A stretch of DNA of 64,000 nt from the NCBI GenBank assembly GCA_021464245.1, contig JADCRB010000114.1:3100001-3164000 (forward strand), read 5' to 3'. Source of the DNA: Carallia brachiata. Lineage: Eukaryota > Streptophyta > Magnoliopsida > Malpighiales > Rhizophoraceae. Both the position numbers and the translations under genes were made by a program. The notes below the pieces were generated by a model. It saw nothing but the letters and a program-made list of their open reading frames with translations, ran no database searches and was not told the origin of the DNA. Positions 1 to 11,824 of this stretch are shown here, in pieces (position 1 is the stretch's first letter; every line of letters starts with the position of its first letter).

Positions 1-835
1 ACGTAAGAAAACAACTTGATTTGTGCGAAATATACATTTAAGGTTAGCATACAATGTCTCCTTCCTCAACATCTCCAACACACATTTCAAATGGTCAACA
101 TGCTCATGCAAGTCCTTGCTATATATCAAAATATCATCAAAATAAACAACAACAAATCTGCCAATAAAAGCATACAGCACATGATTTATCAACCTCATGA
201 ATGTACTAGATGCATTAGTTAAACCAAATGGCATAACCAACCACTCGTACAACCCATATTTAGTTTTAAAAGCATTTTCCACTCATCTCCCTCTTTCATT
301 CTAATTTGATGATGTCTACTTTTAAGATCAATTTTAGAGAACACACAAGGACCATGCAATTCATCCAACATATCATCTAACCTAGGAATGGGATGATAAT
401 ACTTTACAATGACTTTGTTGATCTCTCGACAATCAACATACATTCTCCACGTTTCATCCTTCTTAGGCACAAGTAACACAGGGACTGCACAAGGGCTCAT
501 GCTCTCCCTCACGTAGCCTTTCTTCATCAACTTAGCAACTTGTTGTTAGAGCTCCTTGGTCTCCTTAGGGTTACTCCTATAGGCTAGCCGGTTTGGAATT
601 GAAGCCTTGGAATAAAATCAATTTGATGTTCAATTCCCCTAATTGGTGGCAAGCCATCGGACACCTCCTCGAGAAATACATCTTCAAACTCCTGCAAAAG
701 AAGATGAACCACACTAGGCAAAGATAGATTAAGTTCGTTAGTGTTAAGAAAGGCCTTATTGTACAAAAGAAGGACCATAGGAGTCTTGGCCAAGTAGGCA
801 GCCTTGACATCTCTTTCTTTTGTTATCACTCTCAA
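1..835 (-). pseudogene. Ty3/gypsy reverse transcriptase, broken
   Basis: This is the N-terminal and palm part of a gypsy reverse transcriptase. Recognisable pieces are the VPKKDETWRMYVDCREIN block (about 470-410), the [19 protein letters not shown] block (about 345-280) and, after a frame change near 280, [17 protein letters not shown] and the catalytic YFDDILIYS box (about 155-110). The upstream part (835-584) carries linker sequence between protease and RT. Frame changes near 280 and 540 and the surrounding stop codons show it is dead. The window edge cuts it before RNase H. Confidence 0.9.
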
Positions 836-1001
836 CGACTTTCTCTTTTTTCTACTATTTTATCACTCATCTCACCTTTTGTAGTTCCGTCACTCTTTTT
901 CTTTCTACAACTCTCAAATTGCTCCCCTTTTAATTTGCTCTCACTCTCACTCTTTGCCTCGTTCTTTGATTAGTGTTGTCACTCTCTCTTTTCACTCTCA
1001 A

Positions 1002-1223
1002 CTAATCTTCATATACTTGTCTTGGATTTAAAGGTACAAGAGTAATTGGTTTCCCATCCATCGTGAATGTGTACTGATTCTTAAAGCCATCATAGGTCAT
1101 CCTCCTATCATATTGCCATGGGCGACCAAGTAGCAAATGTCCAGGATGCATTGACAATACATCACACAACACCTCATCTTTGTAATGCCCAATGGAGAAA
1201 GAAATCAATACTTGATTGTTCAC
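1002..1223 (-). pseudogene. Ty3/gypsy aspartic protease-like segment, fragment
   Basis: A 73-residue open stretch carries the LLGRPWQYDRR box followed by a YTFTMDGKPITLVPL-type segment. Together these are the C-terminal half of the retropepsin-like domain and its linker in plant gypsy elements. It lies between gag (higher coordinates) and RT (lower coordinates), as expected. The catalytic DSG part would be upstream (about 1240-1400) but is not in an open frame with this segment, so the domain is incomplete. Confidence 0.8.
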
Positions 1224-1458
1224 CTTTACCTCACCACTATCATTAAGCCATTGAAGCTTGTACTACCTTGGGTACTTGATTGTAGGTAAACTCAGCTTCT
1301 CTACCAACAAAGTGCTAGTCACGTTAATACAACTACCACCATCAATAATCACACTTGAGCATTTTGATTATAGGTACCTTATTTTGCATGTGGCATCTTA
1401 TGTGAAAGATATTGTCCCACTGCGCTTCATCATCTTCCTTCACTTGAGCATTCAAAGC

Positions 1459-2823
1459 TCACCGAGCTACTAGCATTTCACCATCAACTGAGTACTTTAC
1501 TCTATCATCAGCATCATCCAATGGTGGCATGGAATGATCATATGAATCAGCCTCAAATTCAATTTCACCATCCTCTCTCATAATCATAGCATGCTTGTTA
1601 GGGCATTGTGAGGCAATGTGCCCTCTTCCCAAGCATCGAAAACACCTAGTGTCGCTGTTCTGCTCTTGAGAAGTCTCTACCTTGCCTTTCTTTTTGCTGC
1701 CTCCCACCTCCTTAGGCTTTGTAAATTCGGCCTTAGGCTTAGAAAAGGCCTTATCTTCCCTCTTGCTTCAATTTGGTTTCCATGTTGAAGAGGAACCCAA
1801 ATTCTGCCCTACACGAGTAGTAATGCTCTTCCTCTTAAGTTACCTCTCTACCTTCATGGCCATGTGCACCATGTCTTCAATCTCCACATAGTGTTCCAAC
1901 TCCACTATATTGGCAATGTCTCTATTCAATCCTTGCAGAAATCTAGCCATTGTAGCTTCTCGATCTTCCTCAACATTGGCACAGATCATAGCTATCTTTA
2001 TCTCCTTATGGTCTCCTCCACGCTCTTGGAGCCTTGGGTAAGGCCTTGAAGCCTTTGACAGAGGTCACAATAGTAATGTGATGGAACAAATCGTTTCCTC
2101 ATCACAACCTTCATTTATTCCCAAGTGTTAATGGGACGCTCTCGATTCCTTTGACGATTGAGCACCAACTGATCCCACCAAACTATGGCATAATTGGTGA
2201 ACTCCACGACTGCTAACTTCACCTTCTTCTCCTTAGAGTAATCGTGGCAGTCAAACACAATCTCTACCTTCTTTTCCCACTCCAAGTAAGCATCAGGATC
2301 GCATTTGCCATGAAATGGAGGAATCTTCATTTTGATGCTTCCAAGGTTGCGATATTGTCTATCCTCTCATCTCCCAATGTTCCTCTCTCTTTTATCTCCA
2401 CGGCCTACTTAACGTCCACCTCTCCCTTCTCTACCATGTGTCATTCTACCCACACTATAATTAGAGGCTTGATCATCTTAACAAAGTCATCCTAAAAGTG
2501 AGCTTTATAACGTTCTCCACCATTCTCATATGTGTTGGGAACTCTTTGGTGCTGCCCTCGCTGCAAATTGGCTATGACACTTCTTGTCTTTCAAATCTAT
2601 CTCTCATTTCATCAAAAATGATGAATATACACTCAAATTGTTGTTCCATCGCTTTGATCTTGAATGATTCTTTTGTTGTTCCTTCCTCTGAATCACCTTT
2701 TCCACAGTCTGAAGACATGGTTAAAAACTTGCAAAATTGTGTTACAGAGGACCTCACAAACACTCCCTTATGTGTTTGCACTCCACTCTCACGTATGACA
2801 CTCAATCCCTCGTGTTTGTACAC
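1459..2823 (-). pseudogene. Ty3/gypsy gag, broken into three frames
   Basis: Three consecutive minus-strand stretches make up a gag protein. 2823-2572 is the N-terminal region, with a likely start near 2720 and an acidic segment followed by a charged helix. 2330-2115 is the retrotransposon gag core, with PFHGKCDPDAYLEWEKKVE and a following IVWWDQL motif. 1707-1459 carries a zinc knuckle CFRCLGRGHIASQC (C-X2-C-X4-H-X4-C) followed by an acidic tail. The stretches are not in one frame, so several indels or stops have accumulated. The long plus-strand open frame at 2498-2950 is antisense to this gag and is not a gene. Confidence 0.88.
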
Positions 2824-3590
2824 AAATCAATTTGGCTTTTCTCTCCAATGCAACTCACAGTCTTGCCTTTTTTTCACTCAATTGTTCCTCACTCTAAGAT
2901 CTTTGGAGCCAAGAACCAATAAAAATCAATTTACAAACTCCTTGCAGTAACTAGAATTAAACAATGAAAGAAAAACAACAAGGGAAAGGGGTTAGTACAA
3001 GCTGTCCATACAAGTAATTCGGCCAAATAGGTTTTTTTTTTAATATGCCAGAACTCTTTTTTTTTTTTCTTTTTGGTTAAACTTGCTGGAAAATAACAAA
3101 AACTAACTCAAATAACCACTAGGAAATACAAAAAAGGTTTTCTCACTTTTTCCCAATCAGGATAGATTTTGAGCGCTGAATTCAAATGCGATTTTGACTA
3201 AGATTCTAATCGAACTGGGCTTTTCTCAAAACTCAAAAGTTGTAGCCCTATGTGTTAACTTTCAAACGCAATTTGAATCTCTCAATTTGAAGTTGTATAG
3301 AAGAAGTTATGACAAAAATACTGAGCATACGTCAAATTTGGCAGACAGAACGCGCGGAAACACAAGTACTTAGAGTCTTCTCCCTTTTTTTTTTTTTTAA
3401 TTTTCAGTAAAGAACACACAAACAAAGACAAAGAAAACACTAGAGTTTTTTTTTTTTTTTAATTTGCTGGAATAGACACTAAACAATGAAACAAAGAAGA
3501 CAAAGATGAATAGACACAAACCTAGGGTTAGGAACATGATGAAAAACACAAAAATAAACTTTGGATACACAAACCTGACCTAGAGCCTAA

Positions 3591-3602
3591 GTTTTGATAC
3601 CA
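3591..3602 (-). other. Primer-binding site of the gypsy element
   Basis: The minus strand reads TGGTATCAAAAC immediately after a presumed LTR end (CA at 3605-3606, with a two-base spacer). It matches the plant initiator tRNA-Met complement TGGTATCAGAGC with mismatches near the end. It fixes the direction of the element as minus. Confidence 0.8.
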
Positions 3603-3604
3603 AC

Positions 3605-4213
3605 TGATGCGAACCCCGCGAATAGCACCGGAAGACCTAACACCTATAAAGAGATGCGAACCCCACAGATACACTAAAAGACCAACAAACGATATTGAAA
3701 TCACAACCCAAGGAAAGCCAAGTTAGATTTGAAGAACCTTGACCTAGGTTCTATAAGGAGACGCGAACCAAAAGTATGAGAAAATTTGGTAGACACCACA
3801 CCCTAGAAAAGGAAGAAGGAGGGTGATAAGTTTACGTTGAGAGGTGATCTTTGATAAGTTCAGTAAAAGAGTTCTGAAACTCCAAAGAACATTTTGTTCT
3901 TATTTCTCAACAAAACCAATCTGAAAATAAGAGTCTTACATACCTATTTATAGACAAACTTAAGTAGTTAGGGTTTTCAAAACAAAAGACAACTAAGACT
4001 AGAAAACCTTGGACTTTAATTAAATAATATTCAGCCCAAAACATTAATTAAAACTCTAAATTAAATAATTTAAATCAGTCCACATACAGTCTTGTACGCA
4101 CTAAGCCCAATTACTCATGTCGGCTCAAACTTGTCTTCTTGCACTCGAACCATGTTGACATAAACTTGAGGCAACACCGAGCAATCTCAACCTCCAAATG
4201 CATTGCTTGACAT
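3605..4213 (-). repeat. LTR of the gypsy element, outer end uncertain
   Basis: The inner end is fixed by the primer-binding site at 3591-3602. A TATA-like box (minus strand GTCTATAAATAGG, near 3947-3960) lies where U3 should carry the promoter. The outer end is set at about 4213 because the minus strand there begins TGTCAAGC, giving TG...CA ends, but no second LTR is in the window to confirm it. Confidence 0.55.
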
Positions 4214-4230
4214 TCAAAAAATTCCGCGAC

Positions 4231-4570
4231 TCAAAGGCATCCTTCATGCACGTTGCTTGTCGCCCAAGCATCCTCCACCAAAGCACTTAGAGCTTCCTTG
4301 ATCTTTTTAGCTCTACTCCTCGTGACCGATCCATCTGGAATGTAAAGAATCCCTTGGATTGGTCTTGATGCTACCTTGGTTGCCATCACGGTTCCTTGTC
4401 CATATATATAATATAGTACTCTCTCAACCAATAGCTCATCTCCCAAGTTGTGCCATCAGGCTAAATAAGTGCTTCCTTCATTCACATCGTTGTCTACATT
4501 CATGGGGTTCCTTCAAAAATAACATAGGGACCATACTACCGAGCCTCTCTCTAGAAGCGACGGACGCCTT
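4231..4570 (-). pseudogene. C-terminal end of a gypsy pol polyprotein, fragment
   Basis: A 71-residue frame (4446-4231) contains IPDGSVTRSRAKKIKEALSA. This is the basic TRSRAKKIKEA tail found after integrase in many plant gypsy polyproteins. Open but interrupted sequence extends to about 4570. It lies on the same strand and just upstream of the LTR, where the 3' end of pol of another element copy would be. No integrase core is visible at higher coordinates, so this is a remnant. Confidence 0.6.
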
Positions 4571-4579
4571 GCCAACATA

Positions 4580-6020
4580 ATTCAACTCAAACTCTTAGGT
4601 TTCAAAATACCTTCGTGTACTATGAGTAACCTTGACATATACAATATAATGTGTTAGGTTATTTTGTCTGTTTATTTAATAATATTCCCTTGTGGTTTAT
4701 TACATGATACCTAGATAATCACTTTTAATGGATCGAGTTAATAACTATAATATGATTGGTAAGTTATGATAAAATGAGTCAAAAATCCTAAATAGAGGAG
4801 AGTGGCTTGTAATATTTGATTGTCAATATTTTGTATCCTTACTTTTACTATCCTAACCGCTTGGGAGTTACTATTGCTTGATATTTAAAATATACACGAA
4901 TATATTGGGTTGAGACGAGTTACTTGGCGCTCAGCTACCAGAGACCACGGTAAATAGTGTGCAGACTTAACTTATTTTGAGGTGCACCATGATAGATGGG
5001 TGTAACCACTATTGGCCGTGATTGTATTTGGCAGGCTAACTTATATGAAGTGTTGTATGATTATTTGACATGCCTGCTGCTTTGCTTCCAAATTATATCC
5101 ATTAAATATATTTACTGCACTTGTGATCTAAAGCTACGCCCACATTTTCTTGATTATATATTTACTGGCTTTTGACCTGTCTTGATTATAGTCAGCACAG
5201 TCACTCTTCCACATTATTCATGTCAAGTTTGCTCACTGAGATATTTATATATCTCACTCTTTTGTTTTCTAACGATTTGAGGTTCCAAGACTAGAGTTAC
5301 TATCAATCGATTAAAGCATTCTTAGAAGTTGCTGAGATACTTTTATTGAGGTTTAGATGCTCCACTAAATATTGAGGTCTTCCATTTTGAAACTAATATT
5401 GTTGTGGTCATCATACACATGCTTAACTTGAAATCTTTCTATATTTTTATGTTCAAACCTGTCTTGAAGCTTGCGGCTGTCCTAGATCGGGTCTCCATCA
5501 AAGACAGTCGCACCAGTCATAGGCCCCTAGTTGGGGATGGGACAAAATTCATCTCAACAAATTAGATTAGTAATTCAAACCACAACATTACCAGATAGAT
5601 ATCAAACATTAATTATCAGTTCAGGTCTAGACTATAGTGGGAGTGAACTAATAGAGCAAGTGATGTGTGTCTGCAGCTCTTCCACAAGCAGCAGTCGATG
5701 ATCTCTTGCTTTGTATTTACTTCACTGATTCAAGTTCTTTCTTAACAGAAGAATCATTGAACACAACTCACTAGCATTATTTCTTTTCTTCCTAGTTCGT
5801 ACACAACACCAAAGATGGTAGAAAGTTAACATTCATTCATTCACAGCAATTAGGATGGCATTACGTATCTTCATATTCCTAATTGCATTTTATTTGCATC
5901 CATAGGACAGTACAGGACAGAACAGGCAAAGATTTATTTATGCGCTGGTTGCTTGCTACTCTGCTACTTGCTAGTTGCCACTGCACTGCAGGAAAAATAT
6001 GAGCACGAGAGAGAGACAAT
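4580..6020. other. Intergenic stretch, no gene seen
   Basis: No open frame of useful length, repeat pair or known motif was found here. The part nearest 6020 probably holds the 3' untranslated region and terminator of the minus-strand gene at 6022-7390. It may also include remnants of the gypsy insertion beyond 4570. Confidence 0.4.
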
Positions 6021-6021
6021 T

Positions 6022-7390
6022 TTACTTGACAAGGCCCAAATTAAGGATGCCCCAAGAAGCCTGTGGCCATGACTTGTCTTTAGCCTTCATAACCAGGACT
6101 CTGGCCCAGCTAATCCAGCCTTGCCAGGACATTCTCTTATCCCAAGGACTCCCCCATTCCAACAAGAGCGTCAGCCCTTTCTCAGCCTCTCTCTCGGCCT
6201 CTTCAAACCTCCCCGTCGTCAAATAAATCTGACCCAACACCACATGTGGCTCCCCAACAAATGGGTTCTTCTCAGAGCAGCTCACCAGCAAGCCCTCGGC
6301 TTTGTCCAACCCTGTCTCTGTCTTGTTGTAGGAGTTGGACGCACCACAAACACAAACAGCTTCCCAGTACAGGTCCCTTGCCAGTATCTGCTCTTTTGCG
6401 TCAAGAACTCTCGTGCAGCTGTCGAGAACCGGAGGCAGTACAAGCTCTAAATCCTCGTCTCTCTTGGTATCAATCTCAACCCCACCACTCGCTTTCCTTT
6501 CTTCCACAAAAATCTCTTCTTCTCTGGCTATCAGACTGTAAATAGCTCCCATCCTTGACGCCGAATTGATCCATAGGCCCGGCTTCCCATCTCCAGGCCA
6601 CAGAGCAGCAAAGTTATTGCCGGTGAACTCAAGTCGACCGTCGAGATTCTCAAACAACACATCCTGAAAGCCAAAGAGTTGGTCACTGAAATCAGCCATT
6701 GACATCAAGAGGAAGATGGCCACAATTCTCCTCGACACCACAACATCCTCTCCAGTTTTGATATGCTTGACGGTGATGCCATTGGCAGGCAAAAGGGAAT
6801 TGAGCTTCTTCCTCCACACAAAAGACTCCTCCTCCTCCTCCTCCTCCAATATTGTTGAACAAGCCTTTCTCTTTGGCACTCCTCAATGATATCTGGGATT
6901 GCTTGAGGTGTTCAACGAGCTCCGTATCCGTATACTTGAACAAGAGATCGTCGTGGATGAGTGGCTGGCGAGGAACAACACAGAACAAATGAATCAACCT
7001 CTCGGCAGCGGCACCGACGTGAGCACAGACGACGTCGCGGCCGGTGTGGGGATCGAAGATGGCGAGATTGACATAGGAATTGGAGTAGGCGGAGTGGAAG
7101 AGGCCGCAGAGGCAGACGGGATCGGGGGCCTTCCAGATCTTGAGAATGCGATAGACATCGAGGAGGTGATGGAGAAAGCTGCCGTGCTTGTGCCAGCACT
7201 CTCCGGCGCCGACAGAACGCAAGACGGCCACAAGAGAAGGCAAATTCTTATCAACGGACTCGAGCTCTTCGCGAAGAAAGGGGCGAGCGGAGTCCAAAAG
7301 GGCCTGTAGATAGTTGGTTTCTTGAGGAGGAGGAGGAGGAGGAGGAGGAGCATCTATAGATGATGCAGAAATGGCCGCCGGAGTTGGCAT
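6022..7390 (-). pseudogene. HD-like (DUF6817-type) plus TPR protein, single frameshift
   Basis: The gene is intronless as far as can be seen. It starts with ATG at 7390 and ends with a stop at 6022, about 455 codons in total. The N-terminal half (about residues 45-180) has an HD-like pattern: WHKHGSFLHHLLDVYRILKIW, then CGLFHSAYSNSYV. I associate this with the plant domain DUF6817. The C-terminal half has helical repeats of TPR type, including AEGLLVSCSEKNPFVGEPHV and a following EEAEREAEKGLTLL segment. The two halves are in different frames. The switch lies in or beside a (GAG)n run at about 6828-6850; there the N-terminal frame reads poly-Gly and runs on to a stop at 6692, while the C-terminal frame reads poly-Glu. 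The change is one base net and too short to be an intron. It could be a true null allele, a somatic or sequencing slip in the repeat, or programmed. Biochemical function is unknown to me. Confidence 0.75.
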
Positions 7391-7399
7391 GCTTTCCTG

Positions 7400-7915
7400 T
7401 TTTTTTTTTTTTGTTTTTTCGTTTTCTTTAGATGTGATGATGATTATGAAGAAGAAGAAGACAAGGTAACAGTGGTTGGTTGTATTTTACATGTGAGTGA
7501 GTGGGTGAGTAGGTGGCAGTGAATAAATAGATAGATAGATAGGTTAGATTTCAAGGTTAAGGAATGAATTTGGAAGTGGTGGGGAAGTTAGAGGAAGGAG
7601 AGGACTGAGGAGAGACGTGGATTGATAGGTATATTTTTGGTCGTTTTCGTTTGGTGGAAGAGATAAGGCTCTCTCTCTCTTATATCTCTCAGCTATCCTC
7701 ATGGCTTGCGTCTTTTGCCCTTCGCCTTGCCTGTGCTTTAATCCCATCGTCCGGGACTCGGTCTGAATATTTTCTCATACTTATTAATTTTATTTTTTTA
7801 ATAATTAATTTATAATTTAATATTATTTTAATTATTTTATTTAAATAGATCTTATTTATTGTATAATATAAGATTAAGAGTAAATTATACTCACTACAAA
7901 AAAGTTAAAATAAAA
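7400..7915. other. 5' flank of the HD/TPR gene
   Basis: On the minus strand this is the upstream region of the gene starting at 7390. It has a T-rich run (7400-7420), a short GATA-type microsatellite (7527-7543) and a CTCT run (7671-7690). From about 7780 the DNA becomes very AT-rich. No clear TATA box could be assigned. Confidence 0.4.
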
Positions 7916-8004
7916 ATCCCTATATTTGTCAAATTAAATTAAATTCAAATTTTTTAATACACATGGCCTAGAGAGATTTGGATTTTTTTTTCATCCATTT
8001 CTTT

Positions 8005-8940
8005 TTTGGGGTCCGTTTGGTTTATGATGTGGAATGCAAATTACATGAATCGAACAGAATTAAAAATGAAATCACCTATTTTATAATATATTTGTTTTAC
8101 TTTAGAATCAGAATCAAAATCTTCATAATTTTTTGTTTAATCGGAATCAACATAAATAGATAATAATATTTATATCACGATAAATATAAGATAAATGTAA
8201 TTAAAATTAAAAAATTATTAATATCAAATTAAAAAGTAAGAAATACAAAAAATATTATAATGTAATGTCAAATTAAAAATATTAAATTATCATAATAATA
8301 ATAATAATAATAATAATAATATCTTACAATGACAACCATATATACAAAATCCAAAAAATAATAATCATTGGTTAATTGATAATTTAAATATTTTTTGAAT
8401 TTAATTTTTTTCTCATTATAATAATATGACATATTATCACTAATAAATAGTAATGTTAATGACAATAATAACAATAAAAATATATTATTATTATTATTAT
8501 TATTATTATTATGGAAATAGTATTGTAGAGATTATAAAATAGTTTATTAATAATAAATAAATGATTATTTTAATTATAAAAATTTATTATTATTTATAAT
8601 TTAATTATTATCCTAAGTTTTGAAATATTTAATTTTTATTATAATAAAAAACATCTTATTATTATTATTTTATGAATAAATAAAATCAAAATAATATAAT
8701 AACAATATAAAAATAAAAACATGATGAAGTAGAGAAATTTAAGGAGTTAAAAGGCAATTAAAAGGAAATAGAAATAATTAATATTGTAAACTTGAGAATT
8801 ATGATTTTTTTAAAGTGAAGAATCTCGTTCTTCTTTTTAAAAAAATGAGAATATTTTTTTATAAAACAAACAATAAAATTAAGAATTAAGTAATTAATTT
8901 TTATTCTCATATTATTTTTTTCTTAAACAAGCACCTATCC
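8005..8940. repeat. AT-rich insertion present in unit A, absent in unit B
   Basis: Unit B passes directly from the equivalent of 8000 to the equivalent of 8940 (at about 34440). So about 930 bp are extra in A or lost from B. The ends GGGTCCGTTTGGTTTATG and (minus strand) GGTGCTTGTTTAAGAAA are weakly alike. This suggests a hAT-type non-autonomous element, but the match is too poor to be sure. It includes (ATA)n at 8291-8321 and (ATT)n at 8481-8512. No gene is seen. Confidence 0.55.
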
Positions 8941-9264
8941 TTTTATAATACAAGATGCCTCTATTTATTATTTATTTATTCATTTTTTGATAAATTTTCA
9001 TCAAGTCCCACCACCCCGTCTCTTTTTCTTTTTTTTTTTTTTTTTTATAAGAATACATGCATGCATTTGGGCTAGTTGTGACTGTTGCTGACACATCGAT
9101 TGGCTTTATTAAGTTTCATTAGTCTTTCCCAACAGTTGCGAAATGATGGCAAGAAAACAGCGGGAACGATTCGGGTCCCCCTACAAATTCACATCATGAA
9201 ACATGCAGAGCATTGAAAGTTAAAGTAAGACCATACTTCTTCCCCACATATCTTTATCATCCTT

Positions 9265-11165
9265 TATGGTGTGATTAGTTTAGTGTTAGAAAATAATTAA
9301 AAAGAAAATTTAGAATTTTTTCTTATTTGGTAAGCATGAGAAAGAGGTTAGAGAGAAAAAAAAAATAGTATTGTCAAATCAATCAAAAAAATTAATATAA
9401 AACATAAAAAAATAATGATTATAATAATCTTAATATAATCTATTAATTGTAGGGATATTTTTTTATAATTTTAACTTAATTCTTAATTATTTTTAAGGGT
9501 ATTTTTATAATTTTATTTATACATTTTTTTCATTATTTTTTCATACAATTTAAATATAAATTTTTTTTATTATTATCTCATAATTTTGTTCTCACAATTT
9601 TTTTTTTCAGCAAAATCGCACAATCCAAACACATTATACACTATGGAAAGCTCGGGAATGAAAGAATGTCAGAGAAAAATGGTGTGAAACTTTTTTTTGG
9701 TATGTGTGTTTTTTGTTCTCGTTATTTTCAGGAAAAAATTAAAATTGTCAGAACCGGATCGGTTATCGAATTGAAAACATTAGTGCGTCAAAATTTAACC
9801 GGTTCAATCGGTCGAATCGGTATTTGAACCATTATTTATTAATATATATATGAATAAAAATAATTTTAAAAAATAATACTTATATATAATTATTAAATAT
9901 TAATTTTTTTATTTTTAAGGATTAAATTGAAAGTTTTGATAAATTTAGGACTAAATTGAAAGTGTTGATAAATTTAGGACTAAATTAAAAATTTTAATTA
10001 AATTTAAAATTCAAATTATAATTTAAACAAACATTGTGATCAAATTATAATTTATAAAACTTTTATACCGGTTTGAATCGGTTGAACCGGACCCAGTTTT
10101 TCACCGGTTTTGACCGATCTGAGTTAAGAGACAATAGTAACCATGAATCGACCCAGACCTTTGACCGGTCACCGGTTGAATAGGTCGGATCGGCCGATCC
10201 GACCGGTTTTAACAACATAGGAAGAAACTAGCACAGCTCATTCACTTTTTTACAAAATTAATATATTATTCTTAATTGCTTAGTCCCTGACTGTTTGCTC
10301 CATTATATTATAATAACAAAAATTCTATTCTACCATATATTAAATTTTTTTTATTTATAAAACACAACTTCAAAAAAAAAAACTATTGGGCAAAGCAAAA
10401 AGTTTATGTTATTAATTAATCCATAGTCCATAATAAGACAAGTTAAAATTTTTCTAACTAACCATTAATTGGAATGGGTGCATAATTGTCATTTTATTTA
10501 CAAAAATTTTCTTCACTTTCACTTTCTCATCATATTTCAATAAATAATTTCTGTTGTCATCACTTTCTTTCTTATCATTTTTTTTCTTACTAGGTTGCAC
10601 AGACACAAACATAAGATAAATATGATACGCACAGATACAGAAATATAAAAATTTTCAAAAAATTACGATACAGATATAACGTGGATACAGTTATAAAATA
10701 TATTAAATATTATATATGTATATATGTAATTTAACTATTTTTTTAATAAATTTTAATTTTTTTTACATATGTTCATAATAATAATTATTATGGTATTTTA
10801 TGATATAATTTATATTTTGTTTATAATTTTTAAAAAAATATTATGTATGTGTGTGCATATATATGTGTGCGTATAGAACAAAATATTTAAATAAATAATA
10901 TGTGTATAATATATTAATTAAAATATCAAATACATATAAAAATATAAGATACATGTATTAAAAGTATCTGATACGTGTGTTTAAATTTTTTTTTTACAAG
11001 TTTTGAAGCGTCCAATGCGTGTTTAAAAAGTATCAGAAAAGTATCAGACAATATTATGTTATATGTATCCAACCGAATACTCATTATTTTAACAGTATAT
11101 GCATCTTAATTTTCTCATTACTTTCCTTCTCACCTCAAATTCAAATCCAAACACATCGTTATTGT
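9265..11165. repeat. Composite AT-rich insertion specific to unit A
   Basis: At 36815 unit B joins the equivalents of 9264 and 11166 directly, so these 1.9 kb are extra in A or lost from B. At least three pieces can be told apart: a MITE-like segment (about 9267-9640) starting GGTGTGATTAGTTTAGTG and ending near CAATCCAAACACATTATAC, the CCGG-rich inverted-repeat element at 9748-10218, and a segment (about 10605-11060) with repeated ATACAGATA/GTATCTGATAC motifs. No gene is seen. Confidence 0.6.
9748..10218. mobile_element. MITE-like element with ACCGG-rich inverted ends
   Basis: The left end reads GTCAGAACCGGATCGG. The reverse complement of the right end reads GTTGTTAAAACCGGTCGGATCGG. Inside, GGTT/CCGG words recur in both orientations near each end (9797-9825 and 10067-10210), while the middle is AT-rich with a short direct repeat (GGA(T/C)TAAATTGAAAGT at 9919 and 9948). 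Such ends are typical of non-autonomous DNA elements in dicots. A target-site duplication could not be set. Confidence 0.55.
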
Positions 11166-11824
11166 GAATGCGTTACCTGCCAACTGATGGTGAATCTGTC
11201 AGCATCATTTTGCAGCGCTTTATTCCCTCGCCACATGCTTCCAAACATAACAATGGGATAAGTCCTCGGCGAAATCTTTTTTAACTTTCCAGACTTTTTT
11301 TTTTTTAATTAATTGAATTTTACTTTTTTTTTTTTTTTTGAGTTTTCAGTCATTAACCTTTTAGTTTTAATCTGAATTACTCAATACACCTGCTTCCATA
11401 TTTCTTTCAATTTTCCTCTTTCTTTCTCCCATGCGTCCAGAACATGATTAGGGTTTTTGTTTTTTAAGGTGTAGTTCGATATTTTTTTTATCCAGTCTCT
11501 ATTTGATTTAATTTGATTTGATCAATTTCTAATTTCTATCTACAAAGGTACTCACTTAGAACATAGAACCAAAACTAACGTTTTAGGAGTAATTTGAAAA
11601 TTCCAAAACAATTAAGGATTTAATGGAAAATTTTCTATTAAAAGTAATTTGCCAAAACCCAAATGAAGTTCACTGCGCAAAGAAATTACTAGTTAATTTC
11701 AAATGATGCATCTGAAATGAGTTTAGAAATGCCGAAAGGAGCATCTCTATCTCTGGAATCTCTCTTTTCTGATAATGAAATGCATCCAATATTTTGAGCT
11801 AAGAACCATCGCGTGATAGGGTCA

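Larger units (their letters stand above)
1..4213 (-). mobile_element. Ty3/gypsy LTR retrotransposon, 5' part, decayed
   Basis: Reading the minus strand from high to low coordinates there is an LTR (about 4213-3605), a tRNA-Met-type primer-binding site (3602-3591), a gag region (about 2823-1459), a retropepsin-like segment (1223-1002) and reverse transcriptase (835 to the window edge). This order is that of a Ty3/gypsy element. The rest of pol and the other LTR lie before base 1. The coding parts fall in several frames separated by stops, so the copy is inactive. The 3' LTR is not visible, so the insertion cannot be dated here. Confidence 0.9.

Noticed and set aside
2498..2950. Plus-strand open frame of 150 codons
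   Set aside because: Antisense to the gypsy gag region; no family features.
6899..7309. Plus-strand open frame of 136 codons
   Set aside because: It is antisense to the conserved HD-like coding region and has low-complexity composition. The minus-strand frame carries the recognisable motifs.
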